Shown here: piece after piece, positions 16,982-26,460 of the stretch
Numbering within the stretch: position 1 is the first letter of the stretch
Layout of the letters: each line of letters begins with the position of its first letter
Source: an uncultured Pedobacter sp.
GTDB taxonomy: Bacteria; Bacteroidota; Bacteroidia; Sphingobacteriales; Sphingobacteriaceae
DNA: 64,000 bases
Assembly: GCF_946480185.1 (NCBI RefSeq)
Contig: NZ_CAMLIG010000014.1
Coordinates: 1-64,000, forward strand
Reading direction: 5' to 3'
The notes under the pieces: generated by a model
The model's database searches: none
What the model saw: the letters and a program-made list of their open reading frames with translations, nothing else
What the model was told of the DNA's origin: nothing
Made by a program: the position numbers and the translations under genes

Positions 16982-17080
16982 GGTTAAATAAACATGATAA
17001 GATATTCGGTTTCGGGAGGGCTTTAAACATGCTAAATACGGGGTTGATTTGTGTTTTTTGATGTTTTATAGGTAGATATG
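16982..17080. repeat. Direct repeat, copy 2 (proximal to HTCS-1)
   Basis: Second copy, offset 441 bases from the first, starting GGTTAAATAAACATGATAAG. Substitutions against copy 1 largely spare the C-blocks and the -7 region; the -7 box is CATGTTTA here. Confidence 0.85.
16989..17043 (-). promoter_or_regulatory. Duplicate regulated promoter, distal copy
   Basis: Minus-strand CCCC (17040-17043), CCC (17018-17020) and CATGTTTA (16989-16996) keep the 47- and 24-base spacings of the proximal copy. No gene start lies directly downstream. It could add transcripts into the GH3 operon or be a binding-site reservoir. Confidence 0.45.
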
Positions 17081-17213
17081 TCTTCAGAAAGTGTTTTTTT
17101 TACAAGATATAACAGCGAGCAAGGAAGAAAACATTTTAGGTTTTATTCTTATTAAAATAATATTTGCATATTAGATATACATTCTGATTGCTGACAACCA
17201 ATTTTATCTTTTA

Positions 17214-20200
17214 ATGAATAATAAAAAATACTACTGTATTGTCTTATTGTTTTTCTTGTCTTTAGTTTCAGAGGCACAAACGCTCAATTTTAAACATATT
17301 TCTTTTAAAGAAGGTTTGGCGCAGAGTCCTATTTCTTGTTTTTTACAAGATCAGGAAGGCTTTATTTGGTTTGGTAATTTAAAGGGCTTAACAAGATATG
17401 ATGGTTATGATTTGAAGAAGTTTTCTTTCGATATCAGTAACCCAAGTACAATCAGCAATAATAAGGTAAATGCAATTTTACAGGATAGCAAGCACCAAAT
17501 TTGGGTAGGTACGTCAAATGGTTTAAACCTTTACAACAGAGATCAGGAAACTTTTACTCATATTGATATCAAAGACATAAAAGGAGGAAGAAATTACATT
17601 TCGTCTATTGTTGAAGATAAACAAAAAAATATTTGGGTTGGGACTTTTGGAGGTTTGAAGAAACTCAATAAACAAACGCTCAAATTAGAAGACGTTAAGT
17701 CAAATACAAACGAACCAAATTTCGGAAATTATGCAGTGCACTCTCTATTTGTTGATAAAGATGACAAAATATGGGTGGGCACCAGTCATGGATTAAAATT
17801 GTTTAATCCTTCTACCGGTTCAACTCAACAACTCCCTAGTTTCTTTTATCAAAACAAGGATTTTGTTAACAATAAGATTTTTGTAACTAAGCAGGATTTA
17901 AAAGGAAATTTGTGGTTTGGTACTGAAATATCAGGAGTTTTTAAAGCTTCACCCAGTGAGCAAAAAGTAACTAACTACGTTTTTGAATCAAATAAAAATT
18001 CAATTGCTTCCAATTGGATAAAAGATATTTTGATTGATGGCGAAGAGAAAATTTGGTTTGCAACACGTAATGGAATAAGCATTTTAAATAATAGAACTGG
18101 GTCTTTTAATAACTATAAACACGATGTATTAGACCCCAATAGTTTAAATGACAACACCATTTGGAGCTTTCTTAAAGATAAAAACCAATGTATCTGGGTA
18201 GGTACGTTTGCAGGTGGAATCAATTTCTACTACAAGGGAAACTCAAATTTTCAGAATATTGGAGAAAGCGTTGGGAAATCCATCGGGTTAAACCATTTTT
18301 TGGTGAATGCTTTAACAGAAGATACTGATGGTTCACTATGGGTGGGCACATTTGGTGGCGGTTTAAACTTTATCGACCGTAAAAAAGGAATCAGTAAATA
18401 TTATTCTATCAATAACAGAAGCTCAACATCAACAAGTAATGGCGTAAAATCTTTAGCAGATGATGGCCGTGGTAATTTATGGGTGGGAAGTTTAAATGGA
18501 TTGGGTCTTTTTAATAAAGAGACCAAAAGCTACAAACCGTTTGATTTTAAACTAAGAAATGGAAGTCTGATAGAAAATCTGATCATGTCTGTTTTGCCTG
18601 ATAAGGATGGTGTTTGGGTAGGTACAGATGGCGGCGGTTTAATGTATGTGTTATATGACGGCGAAAATCCTTTGATTTTAGTGAAAGATGCCAATACAAA
18701 GATTAGGCCGTATCCAAATAGCCTTACAATGAGCTTAAACAACATATCTACACAGAGCCGCTCTTTAAAAGTTTTAAATTCAAATAGAATTGAAGGGCTA
18801 TCTGATAATTTTTTGACTTCATTGTGTAAAGACGGTGACAATTACTTGTGGATAGGTACGCAAAACGGGCTTAATTACTATGATATCAAGAATAAAAAGA
18901 TTTTAAAAATCTACCAAAAAGTTAGAGATACAAAATTTCAGCTTTCTAATAGCAATGTAAATACCTTATTCAAAGATTCTAAAAATAGATTGTGGGTAGG
19001 TACAGAAGAAGGTGGGCTTAACTATTTCGACAAAAAAACCGGTAGATTTTATGCAATTAAAAAAAGCGTAGGATTAAGAGATGATGTTATCCACGCAATT
19101 GTTGAAGATAAAAGTGGAAATTTATGGCTGAGTACAGATATGGGGATCTGCAAAATTCGCTTCAAAAAGTTTAAGTTGCCATTTAATAGAAAAGATTTAG
19201 CAATTACAAACTATACCGCTAGTGATGGGCTAACCAGCAATCAATTTTCTACCAACGCTGGTTTAAGGTTAAGCTCAAACGAAATTGCTTTTGGTGGTTT
19301 AAACGGCTTGTCCATCTTTTATCCTAATAAAATAATTAAGAATGCCACTCCACCCAAAGTGGTGATTACGCAACTTTTGGTTAATAACAAAACACCTAAA
19401 ATTGGAAAAAAAGGTTCTCCATTATTAAAATCTATAACTGAAACAGATCAAATAGAGTTGGCATATGACCAGTCCTCTTTTAGTATAAAGTATGCGGCAT
19501 TAAACTTTGTGAATCCTTATAATAACATTTATGCTTACAAATTAGAGGGTTTGCCAAGAGCGGATGGCTGGCAAAGTGTAGGAAAACAAAGAGTGGTGAA
19601 TTTCGCTAACCTTTCTCCAGGTACTTATTTGTTTAAAGTTAAAGCGGCAAACAATGATAAAGTGTGGAGCAACCAGATACGTTCTCTGAAAATTATTGTA
19701 CTGCCACCTTGGTGGGAGACTTGGTGGGCTTATTTAATTTATATTGTTGTTGCCAGTTTTGTTTTGACGGTAATCATTAGATTTTTAAGAAACAGAGCAA
19801 GGTTAAAAAGAGATTTATACCTGGAGCATGTGCATAACATTAGGCAGGAGGAATTGTATCAGATGAAGCTGAATTTCTTCACCAATATATCGCATGAAAT
19901 TAGAACACCATTAACCCTAATATTGGGGCCTTTAGATAAAATACTTAGAAATAGCGCTGCTAATGATTTTGTTAAACCGCTAAATACCATAAAAAATAAC
20001 GCAGACCGCTTAATGAAATTAGTAACTGAATTGTTGGATTTTAGGAAAGCGGAAGAAGGACACATGAGGCTCCATTGTGTACAGGAAGACATTATCCCAT
20101 TTTGTAAATCAATTTTCGATTCATTTGTATCTGTTGCTAATGATAGAGAGATTGACTATCAGTTTATTGCGCCTAACCAACCTGTTCCTCTTTATTTTGA

Positions 20201-21443
20201 TCAAAATCAACTGGAGAAAGTATTATTCAATTTGCTATCTAATGCATTTAAGTTTACGCCGGATGCAGGTAAAATAAGCCTGATTATTAAAAACAGTAAT
20301 CAGGAAGATGGAGAGTGGGTTGATATTAGTGTCGTTGATAACGGAAAAGGGATTCCTAAAGACATGCAGCCTAAATTATTTCAGAGCTTTTTTCAGGTTG
20401 ATGATCGTGGAAGGCATAACATTGGTAGTGGGATAGGATTGGCACTATCGAAAAGTATTGTGGAATTGCATAAGGGGAAAATAAGACTTGATAGCGACAA
20501 CGGATTGGATAATTTTACAACTTTTGCGATTTCCTTAAGGTTGGGAAGTGATCATTTAGAAGAAGACCAAATATTCATAGAAAACACAACAGCTAACGCT
20601 AATAATTTAGATGAGGCAAATAATAACCTGGATCCTTTAACAAACGATGACTCATTAACAAACTCGGCAAACTTAAAAAAGTACACAGTTTTAGTAGCAG
20701 AGGATAACGATGAAGTGAGAAAGTTGGTGGTGGATTTATTGATAAGTAGATATAAGGTGATCCAGTTTCCAAATGCGGAAGAAGCTTTAGCGTATATGGA
20801 AAACGAAATACCTGATTTAATTATTAGCGATATTATGATGCCGGGGATGGACGGCTTAGCTTTTTGTAAAAACGTAAAACTAAAAGAAACCAGTAGTCAT
20901 ATTCCGTTTATTTTACTCACAGCCAGAGCTTCTCTTGATCATCAGATAGATGGGCTCTCTATTGGTGCTGATGCGTATTTGTCTAAGCCTTTTAGTCCTC
21001 AGATTCTTGAATTAAATATTAAAAATTTACTGCATGCCCAAGAAGTAATGCGTCAAAAATTCGGGCATCAGTTTGTATTGCAGCCATCAGCAATAAACAT
21101 AGTTTCTCCCGAAGAAAAATTCCTGAACAAGCTAATGAGCATCATTGAAAGCAAGATAGAAGATCCCGCCTTTGACGTAAACGAGTTGGTGAACGAAATA
21201 GGAATGAGCAGAACAGTTCTGTACAAGAAAGTGCAGTCTTTAACCGGGTATGCCGTCGCAGATTTAATCAAACAAATAAGGTTAAAGAAAGCAGCTGAAT
21301 TATTTAAGCAAGGAAGCTACGCTGTTGCCGAGGTTGCTTATATGGTTGGCTTTAATGACCGTAAGCATTTTAGCAAAGAATTTAAAAAGCAATTCGAATT
21401 GTCCCCTTCAGAATTTATTCAAAAATTTTCTTCCGAAAATTAA
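17214..21443 (+). CDS. Hybrid two-component system sensor-regulator (HTCS-1)
   Basis: One-protein sensor and transcription factor of 1409 residues that senses oligosaccharides in the periplasm and activates locus genes. Order: signal peptide (to about 22, SEAQ); two propellers of reg_prop repeats with LWVGT/IWVGT..GGLN turns (about 30-725); Y_Y_Y domain (about 740-825, ending NNDKVWSNQIRSL); membrane helix (about 835-858); HisKA with phospho-acceptor His894 in NISHEIRTPLTLILGP; HATPase with NLLSNAFKFTPD, DNGKGIP and GSGIGLAL; receiver with Asp1206 in SDIMMPGMDG; AraC-type helix-turn-helix (about 1310-1405, ending KQFELSPSEF). All phosphotransfer residues are present. It is followed after 177 bases by SusC-1. 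It is a close paralogue of HTCS-2, and is the likeliest regulator of the CCCC/ACAT promoters by position. Confidence 0.95.
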   Translation: MNNKKYYCIVLLFFLSLVSEAQTLNFKHISFKEGLAQSPISCFLQDQEGFIWFGNLKGLTRYDGYDLKKFSFDISNPSTISNNKVNAILQDSKHQIWVGTSNGLNLYNRDQETFTHIDIKDIKGGRNYISSIVEDKQKNIWVGTFGGLKKLNKQTLKLEDVKSNTNEPNFGNYAVHSLFVDKDDKIWVGTSHGLKLFNPSTGSTQQLPSFFYQNKDFVNNKIFVTKQDLKGNLWFGTEISGVFKASPSEQKVTNYVFESNKNSIASNWIKDILIDGEEKIWFATRNGISILNNRTGSFNNYKHDVLDPNSLNDNTIWSFLKDKNQCIWVGTFAGGINFYYKGNSNFQNIGESVGKSIGLNHFLVNALTEDTDGSLWVGTFGGGLNFIDRKKGISKYYSINNRSSTSTSNGVKSLADDGRGNLWVGSLNGLGLFNKETKSYKPFDFKLRNGSLIENLIMSVLPDKDGVWVGTDGGGLMYVLYDGENPLILVKDANTKIRPYPNSLTMSLNNISTQSRSLKVLNSNRIEGLSDNFLTSLCKDGDNYLWIGTQNGLNYYDIKNKKILKIYQKVRDTKFQLSNSNVNTLFKDSKNRLWVGTEEGGLNYFDKKTGRFYAIKKSVGLRDDVIHAIVEDKSGNLWLSTDMGICKIRFKKFKLPFNRKDLAITNYTASDGLTSNQFSTNAGLRLSSNEIAFGGLNGLSIFYPNKIIKNATPPKVVITQLLVNNKTPKIGKKGSPLLKSITETDQIELAYDQSSFSIKYAALNFVNPYNNIYAYKLEGLPRADGWQSVGKQRVVNFANLSPGTYLFKVKAANNDKVWSNQIRSLKIIVLPPWWETWWAYLIYIVVASFVLTVIIRFLRNRARLKRDLYLEHVHNIRQEELYQMKLNFFTNISHEIRTPLTLILGPLDKILRNSAANDFVKPLNTIKNNADRLMKLVTELLDFRKAEEGHMRLHCVQEDIIPFCKSIFDSFVSVANDREIDYQFIAPNQPVPLYFDQNQLEKVLFNLLSNAFKFTPDAGKISLIIKNSNQEDGEWVDISVVDNGKGIPKDMQPKLFQSFFQVDDRGRHNIGSGIGLALSKSIVELHKGKIRLDSDNGLDNFTTFAISLRLGSDHLEEDQIFIENTTANANNLDEANNNLDPLTNDDSLTNSANLKKYTVLVAEDNDEVRKLVVDLLISRYKVIQFPNAEEALAYMENEIPDLIISDIMMPGMDGLAFCKNVKLKETSSHIPFILLTARASLDHQIDGLSIGADAYLSKPFSPQILELNIKNLLHAQEVMRQKFGHQFVLQPSAINIVSPEEKFLNKLMSIIESKIEDPAFDVNELVNEIGMSRTVLYKKVQSLTGYAVADLIKQIRLKKAAELFKQGSYAVAEVAYMVGFNDRKHFSKEFKKQFELSPSEFIQKFSSEN

Positions 21444-21502
21444 CCCCATTTTTCTTCTTGTAAATAGAAAAAGCTGTTTTTTATGCCGTTTGGGACATTA
21501 AA

Positions 21503-21558
21503 CCCCTCAATTGCGTACATAAATACGCCCTTCAACAATACGCTTATCATCATCTTTG
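21503..21558 (+). promoter_or_regulatory. Regulated promoter of susC-1/susD-1
   Basis: CCCC 21503-21506, ACAT 21517-21520, CCC 21528-21530 and -7 box CATCTTTG 21551-21558 (distances 48, 34, 23). The first 20 bases, starting CCCCTCAATTG, are nearly identical to the promoter at 28403. The leader is about 60 bases. Confidence 0.65.
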
Positions 21559-21620
21559 CCTTGTCCTCATGACCAATTTGAGGACGAATATTAACCAATT
21601 TATTAACCAAACCAATTAAA

Positions 21621-24600
21621 ATGAAAAGTCTTTACAAGAAGAAAATTTTAATGTGTACCGTTTTAAAGAACAATTTAAAATTGGGTATTATTGGTATTCT
21701 TTGTCTGTTTACATTAAACTCACAGGCACAAGATCTCTTAATACATGGCACAGTAAAAGATGAACAAGGTGTTACACTTCCGGGAGTAAGTGTAATGTTA
21801 GATGGAACCCAACAAGGCACAACCACAGATGCAAATGGCAAGTATTCCATTAAAGTAAATTCCCAAAAATCCAGTTTGACTTTTAAGTACATCGGTTACC
21901 TAAATGAACAGATTGTTGTTGGAACCAAAAAAACAATAGATGTTACGCTCCACTCCAGCACCAGTAATTTAGATGAGGTAGTGGTTGTGGGCTACGGTAC
22001 GCAAAAAAAGAGTGACATTGTTAGCTCCGTTGTTTCTATTAAAGCGGAAGATGCTACCAGAAACGTAACTTTAGATGTGGGCGAAATGTTAAGAGGAAAA
22101 GCCGCGGGTTTGCAAGTAACTACAAGTGACGCCGGGCCCGGTGGTTCTTCTAATATAGTGCTTAGAGGGAATAGTTCGTTAAAAGGCGGATCTAGTCCAA
22201 TTGTAATTGCCGATGGAGTGCAAATTGGTGCTATTAATGATTTGAACCCGAACGATATCGCATCCATCGAAGTGTTAAAAGACGCTGCAGCGCAGGCAAT
22301 TTACGGTTCCAGAGCATCAAACGGCGTAATTTTAATTACTACCAAAAGAGGGGTTGCTGGTAAAACTACCTTTAATTATGGTGGCTATTACGGTACACAA
22401 ACTGCAAATAGAAATTTTGATGTTTATAACGGACAAGAATTTGCCCAATTAAAAAGAGAAGCGGACAGAGCGCAAAACAACAATATTTTACGTTCTGATA
22501 ACTTGATTTTTAGTGCTGATGAATTGGCTGCTATCGCAGAAAACAGATCTATTGACTGGTCAAAAGAGATTTTACAGCCAGCAACCATCCAAAATCATGA
22601 TTTTAGTGTTTCCTCCGGTACAGAAAAAACCAAAGTGTATCTTTCTGGTAATTATCAGGATATGATAGGATTGGTACCCACTACCAATATCCGAAAAGGA
22701 ACACTTAGAGCCAACATAGATCAAGATATTAAAAGCTGGTTAACTATTGGTCTTAATTCTTCTTATCAAAGTTCAAAATCAAATGATCCAGGTGTAGGTG
22801 GAATGTTACGTCAGATTGTTACAGCTTCTCCATTGGGGAATATTTACAATCCAGACGGAACGCTAAATGTTCGTCCGGGCGGTAATCAGGAAAGTTTTAA
22901 CCCTTTATTGAATTTAAGGGAAACAAATAACGATAAAAGGGCTCGTAATGATATATTAAACGTTTATGTGGATATAAAACCTTTTAAAGGATTCAAAAAC
23001 AGGATAAATGCAAGTCGTAGATCATGGAACTATAAAGAGACGAATTATAATACCAAACTTTCAGAAAGCGGAGTAGCTTCTGGAACCGCAAACGGATATA
23101 TCTATTTTCAAGACAATAGAGAGTGGTTGGTTGAAAACATCACTACCTATGATAAGTCTATCGATAAACATAACTTAAATTTCACCACAGTATTAAGTGC
23201 TAGTGAGCAGGATTATAATAGTTTTAGAAACTCGGCATCTAAAATCCCAAATGATATTTTAGGTATTTATGGTTTAGAAGCAGCTTTAATCAATCTTCCT
23301 AATATTGATGGTAATAAGCGTAGGATTGTTTCGGCGGTGGGGCGTATCCAGTATGATTATGCTTCTAAATACTACCTAACTTTAAGTGGACGAGCAGATG
23401 GAGCATCAGTTTTTGGTGCTAATAACAAAAGTGCATTTTTCCCTGCCGTAGCTGTAGGTTGGAATATTTACAAGGAAGATTTTATGTCTGGCTTTACAAA
23501 ATTAACCAACCTAAAATTAAGAGGAAGTTATGGTAGTGTAGGAAATCAAGCAATTTCGCCGTATGGAAGTTTAAGCTTAGCAGACCAAAGAGATTATATT
23601 TTTGGTGCAAATCCCGTGGCTGGTTATGTGCCGGGTTCTGTTCTGGCTAATCCTGACCTAAAGTGGGAAACTTCCACTACCTTAAACGGTGCTGTTGATT
23701 TCGGCTTCTATAACGGCCGTTTATCTGGTACAGTTGAACTTTATGATAAACGTACAACTAATTTATTGGTTGATAGGCTTTTAAATCAAGCAACGGGTTA
23801 CTCCAGACAGCCCTACAATATTGGCGAGATTCAAAACAAAGGGGTAGAATTTCAGTTAAATACAATCCCTGTAAAAACCAAAGATTTTAAGCTAGATGTA
23901 GGCGTATTGTTTTCTAAGAACATCAATAAAATTATCAGCCTTTACGGAAAAGATAACAACGGTGACGGTGTAGAGGATAACGATGTAGCCAACGGATACT
24001 TTATCGGTCAGCCAATTGAAGTTTATAACCAACCCAAGTTTATTGGAATTTGGCAGGGTACCGAAGTTTATCCAGGGTCAACATTTAATAGCACAACCGG
24101 TAAATGGGAAATTAACGGCGTACAAGCGCCACTCGCCCAAATTAATGGAGTAAATATTAAAGATCCGGCAACAGGAAATGCACCAATCCCAGGTGCGGTG
24201 AAGTTGGAAGATAGAAACAATGATGGTAAAATTAGTTCTGACGACAATTATATCACTTCTAAGTATCCTAAATGGACCGGCTCTTTAAACTTAGGTGCTT
24301 CTTACAGAAATTTTGATTTCTCCATGGATATATACACCGTACAAGGGGTTACAAAAAATAACCAGTTTTTGTATGACTATACTGCCGGTGGAGATTTAAG
24401 GGGAAACAGAAATGGAATAAAAGTGGATTATTGGACACCAGAAAATCCTTCTAATACTTATCCGCAACCAAATGCAGGTACATCACCTCCCAATATGTAT
24501 AACCTAGGATTACAAGATGCTTCTTATTGGAGATTACAAAATGTTACTATTGGTTATACTTTTCCAACAAGTATTACCTCCAAGCTTAAAATATCTAATC

Positions 24601-24728
24601 TAAAACTATACGCAAGTGGTCAAAATTTAATCACCAATACAGAATATCAAGCATATAGCCCAGAGCAGGATCTTTATGCTTATCCAACAACAAGAAATTT
24701 CATTTTTGGATTAAAAGTAGGTCTTTAG
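21621..24728 (+). CDS. SusC-like TonB-dependent outer-membrane transporter (SusC-1)
   Basis: Outer-membrane channel importing oligosaccharides with TonB energy, partner of the SusD lipoprotein that follows after 57 bases. The 1035-residue protein has a basic N-terminus and hydrophobic signal (GIIGILCLFTLNSQAQ, to about 37), a carboxypeptidase-regulatory-like domain (about 40-112, GTVKDEQGVTLPGVSV), the TonB-box region LDEVVVVGYGTQKK (117-130), a plug domain with the SusC signature IYGSRASNGVILITTKRG (227-244), and a long beta-barrel. A calcium-type loop (DRNNDGKISSDD) lies near residue 860. Size and signatures are standard for the family. An alternative start at Met11 gives the same mature protein. 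Substrate cannot be read from sequence; the locus suggests xylan- or glucan-type oligomers. Confidence 0.95.
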   Translation: MKSLYKKKILMCTVLKNNLKLGIIGILCLFTLNSQAQDLLIHGTVKDEQGVTLPGVSVMLDGTQQGTTTDANGKYSIKVNSQKSSLTFKYIGYLNEQIVVGTKKTIDVTLHSSTSNLDEVVVVGYGTQKKSDIVSSVVSIKAEDATRNVTLDVGEMLRGKAAGLQVTTSDAGPGGSSNIVLRGNSSLKGGSSPIVIADGVQIGAINDLNPNDIASIEVLKDAAAQAIYGSRASNGVILITTKRGVAGKTTFNYGGYYGTQTANRNFDVYNGQEFAQLKREADRAQNNNILRSDNLIFSADELAAIAENRSIDWSKEILQPATIQNHDFSVSSGTEKTKVYLSGNYQDMIGLVPTTNIRKGTLRANIDQDIKSWLTIGLNSSYQSSKSNDPGVGGMLRQIVTASPLGNIYNPDGTLNVRPGGNQESFNPLLNLRETNNDKRARNDILNVYVDIKPFKGFKNRINASRRSWNYKETNYNTKLSESGVASGTANGYIYFQDNREWLVENITTYDKSIDKHNLNFTTVLSASEQDYNSFRNSASKIPNDILGIYGLEAALINLPNIDGNKRRIVSAVGRIQYDYASKYYLTLSGRADGASVFGANNKSAFFPAVAVGWNIYKEDFMSGFTKLTNLKLRGSYGSVGNQAISPYGSLSLADQRDYIFGANPVAGYVPGSVLANPDLKWETSTTLNGAVDFGFYNGRLSGTVELYDKRTTNLLVDRLLNQATGYSRQPYNIGEIQNKGVEFQLNTIPVKTKDFKLDVGVLFSKNINKIISLYGKDNNGDGVEDNDVANGYFIGQPIEVYNQPKFIGIWQGTEVYPGSTFNSTTGKWEINGVQAPLAQINGVNIKDPATGNAPIPGAVKLEDRNNDGKISSDDNYITSKYPKWTGSLNLGASYRNFDFSMDIYTVQGVTKNNQFLYDYTAGGDLRGNRNGIKVDYWTPENPSNTYPQPNAGTSPPNMYNLGLQDASYWRLQNVTIGYTFPTSITSKLKISNLKLYASGQNLITNTEYQAYSPEQDLYAYPTTRNFIFGLKVGL

Positions 24729-24785
24729 AACAAAGAGACCAGATTTAATCATTAATAAATAGTGTAAATATTTTAAAAACAAGAA

Positions 24786-26390
24786 ATGAAAAATTTAAAT
24801 AAAATATTAATAGCAGGCCTAGTAGGAGCAGCTTTCCTATTCCCATCCTGTAAGAAATGGTTAGTAGAAAAGAATTTTACTAAAATTAGTTCAGACGTCA
24901 TTTATAAGGATGAAGCAGGCTTAACTGTTGGCTTAGGAGCGCTTTACAATTTACAAAGAGCTTATGAAAGGGTAAGTGATGCAACAGGCTTAACTCAAAA
25001 TAATTTATGGCTTTACTGTGCTGATGATTTGGGTTGCACAAGAACCTTTAACGATGCGCAGATTTATAAGTCAAATATGACCCCAAATAATTTCCCAAGA
25101 GGAAAATGGTCTTCTGGTTACCAGTTGATTGATAGGGCAAGTGCGATTATCCAAAATGCCAGAACTGTCAGTTTTTCTTCTGAGGCTAATAGAAAGAAAA
25201 TTCTAGCAGAAGCCAGTGTGATTAGGGCAATGACTTATTTTAAACTTTGGGAATTGTATGACAATATTTTGATTGATACCATACCTACTACGGTTGATAA
25301 CTTTAACGATCCTGTAGAGTATAAGCCAGCATCTAAAGAAGATGTATTTAAATTGATTAACAGTGATTTGGATTATGCAATAGGTAATTTAACATATAAT
25401 GCACAACCAGGAGAAGTAAACCTAGGCTTGGCTCGCCATTTAAAAGCGCAAGTTGCGGCTTGGCAATCAGACTGGACAACAATGGCAGCACAATGTGATG
25501 AAATTATCACCAAAGGAGGATATACCTTAGTGCCGGTAGACCAAGTTTTTGGTGCTGATGTAAACCACAAAGAAACAATTTATGCTTATCAGTATGACGA
25601 GCTTACAGGTGGAAGTGATGCACTTATTGGAGGTTCAAGCCACGCATTAAGCGCTTTATTTACCGCCCGTTATTACGAGATGCCGGGAGGACACATGATT
25701 GAGGATAACAACTGGGGAGGAAATACATTTGCATGGACTACACCTAATTTTTACCTAAAAAGATTATTAGGTTGGAATGAGGCTACAGGTTTGTCACCAG
25801 ATAAACGTTTTACAGCATATTTTTACCCAGATACCGTAATTGGCAATAAACCAAACGATCCATATTATGGATTAAAATTGCCTAAATCGGCTTACCCAGG
25901 TGGTAGTGCTGCCGCTGGAGGTAACTACAGACAGTACCACTGGAGCGTTAGAAAATATCAGGATTTTACTAAACCAAACGGAAGAGCCACAAGTTTTAAA
26001 GATGTTATTGCCTACAGGTTTGCAGAAACACTTTTAATGGGGGCAGAAGCACATTGGAGAATGACTAATAACCCAGCAGACCAAACAGCTTTGAATTATA
26101 TTAACAGGGTTAGAACAAGAGCCGGAATGCCAGGTTTCACTACTATAGATCAGCAAACAATTTTGGATGAATCTGCCAGAGAATTGGCTTTTGAAGGTAA
26201 CCGTTGGTTCCTGTTAAAAAGAATGGGGGTTTTAATTCCTCAGGTGAACGCTTATCACACTTTTGGAAGTGCTAAAAGTAATGAAGCTACTTTCCCAATG
26301 AAAGACTATCAGGTACGTTGGCCAATACCACAAGATCAAATTGATCTGATGGCTCCTAATTTCCCGCAAAACCCAGGTTATCCTAACTAA
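24786..26390 (+). CDS. SusD-like glycan-binding lipoprotein (SusD-1)
   Basis: Surface lipoprotein that captures oligosaccharides and closes over the SusC-1 barrel. The 534-residue protein has a lipobox ending at Cys22 (FLFPSC) followed by KK, the start expected for this family (KKWLVEKNFTKISSD). The helical SusD fold is indicated by the N-terminal RAYERVSD and RASAIIQNAR segments, the EASVIRAMTYFKLWELYDN helix, and C-terminal RagB motifs (ETLLMGAEAHWRM, ALNYINRVRTRAGMP, DESARELAFEGNRWFLLKR). It lies 57 bases after SusC-1 and ends in a strong hairpin 10 bases past the stop codon, which probably sets the susCD message apart from the GH2 gene downstream. Confidence 0.95.
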   Translation: MKNLNKILIAGLVGAAFLFPSCKKWLVEKNFTKISSDVIYKDEAGLTVGLGALYNLQRAYERVSDATGLTQNNLWLYCADDLGCTRTFNDAQIYKSNMTPNNFPRGKWSSGYQLIDRASAIIQNARTVSFSSEANRKKILAEASVIRAMTYFKLWELYDNILIDTIPTTVDNFNDPVEYKPASKEDVFKLINSDLDYAIGNLTYNAQPGEVNLGLARHLKAQVAAWQSDWTTMAAQCDEIITKGGYTLVPVDQVFGADVNHKETIYAYQYDELTGGSDALIGGSSHALSALFTARYYEMPGGHMIEDNNWGGNTFAWTTPNFYLKRLLGWNEATGLSPDKRFTAYFYPDTVIGNKPNDPYYGLKLPKSAYPGGSAAAGGNYRQYHWSVRKYQDFTKPNGRATSFKDVIAYRFAETLLMGAEAHWRMTNNPADQTALNYINRVRTRAGMPGFTTIDQQTILDESARELAFEGNRWFLLKRMGVLIPQVNAYHTFGSAKSNEATFPMKDYQVRWPIPQDQIDLMAPNFPQNPGYPN

Positions 26391-26398
26391 GGATATTT

Positions 26399-26434
26399 TA
26401 ATCTCACTAGAATTTTTCTAGTGAGATTTTTTAT
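26399..26434 (+). terminator. Hairpin terminator between SusD-1 and GH2
   Basis: AATCTCACTAG (26400-26410) pairs with CTAGTGAGATT (26418-26428), followed by a T-run. Only 27 bases separate it from the GH2 start, so GH2 transcription must read through it or start within it. Confidence 0.85.
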
Positions 26435-26460
26435 TTTTCTTTTAAATCGTTTTAATTATC

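Larger units (their letters stand above)
16438..17213. other. 776-base divergent region with a duplicated promoter
   Basis: Lies between the GH3 operon (-) and HTCS-1 (+). It holds two near-identical 100-base direct repeats (16541-16640, 16982-17080), each containing a full minus-strand CCCC/CCC/-7 promoter. The 340-base spacer has a TATATTTG box and, from about 16858, a broken reading frame vaguely like the start of an integrase. A 72-codon minus-strand frame at 16505-16723 runs through the promoter repeat and is not believed to be a gene. Confidence 0.6.

Noticed and set aside
17214..21443. Propeller repeats of the HTCS proteins as possible DNA repeats
   Set aside because: They are protein-level reg_prop repeats with diverged DNA sequence, not a nucleotide repeat array.
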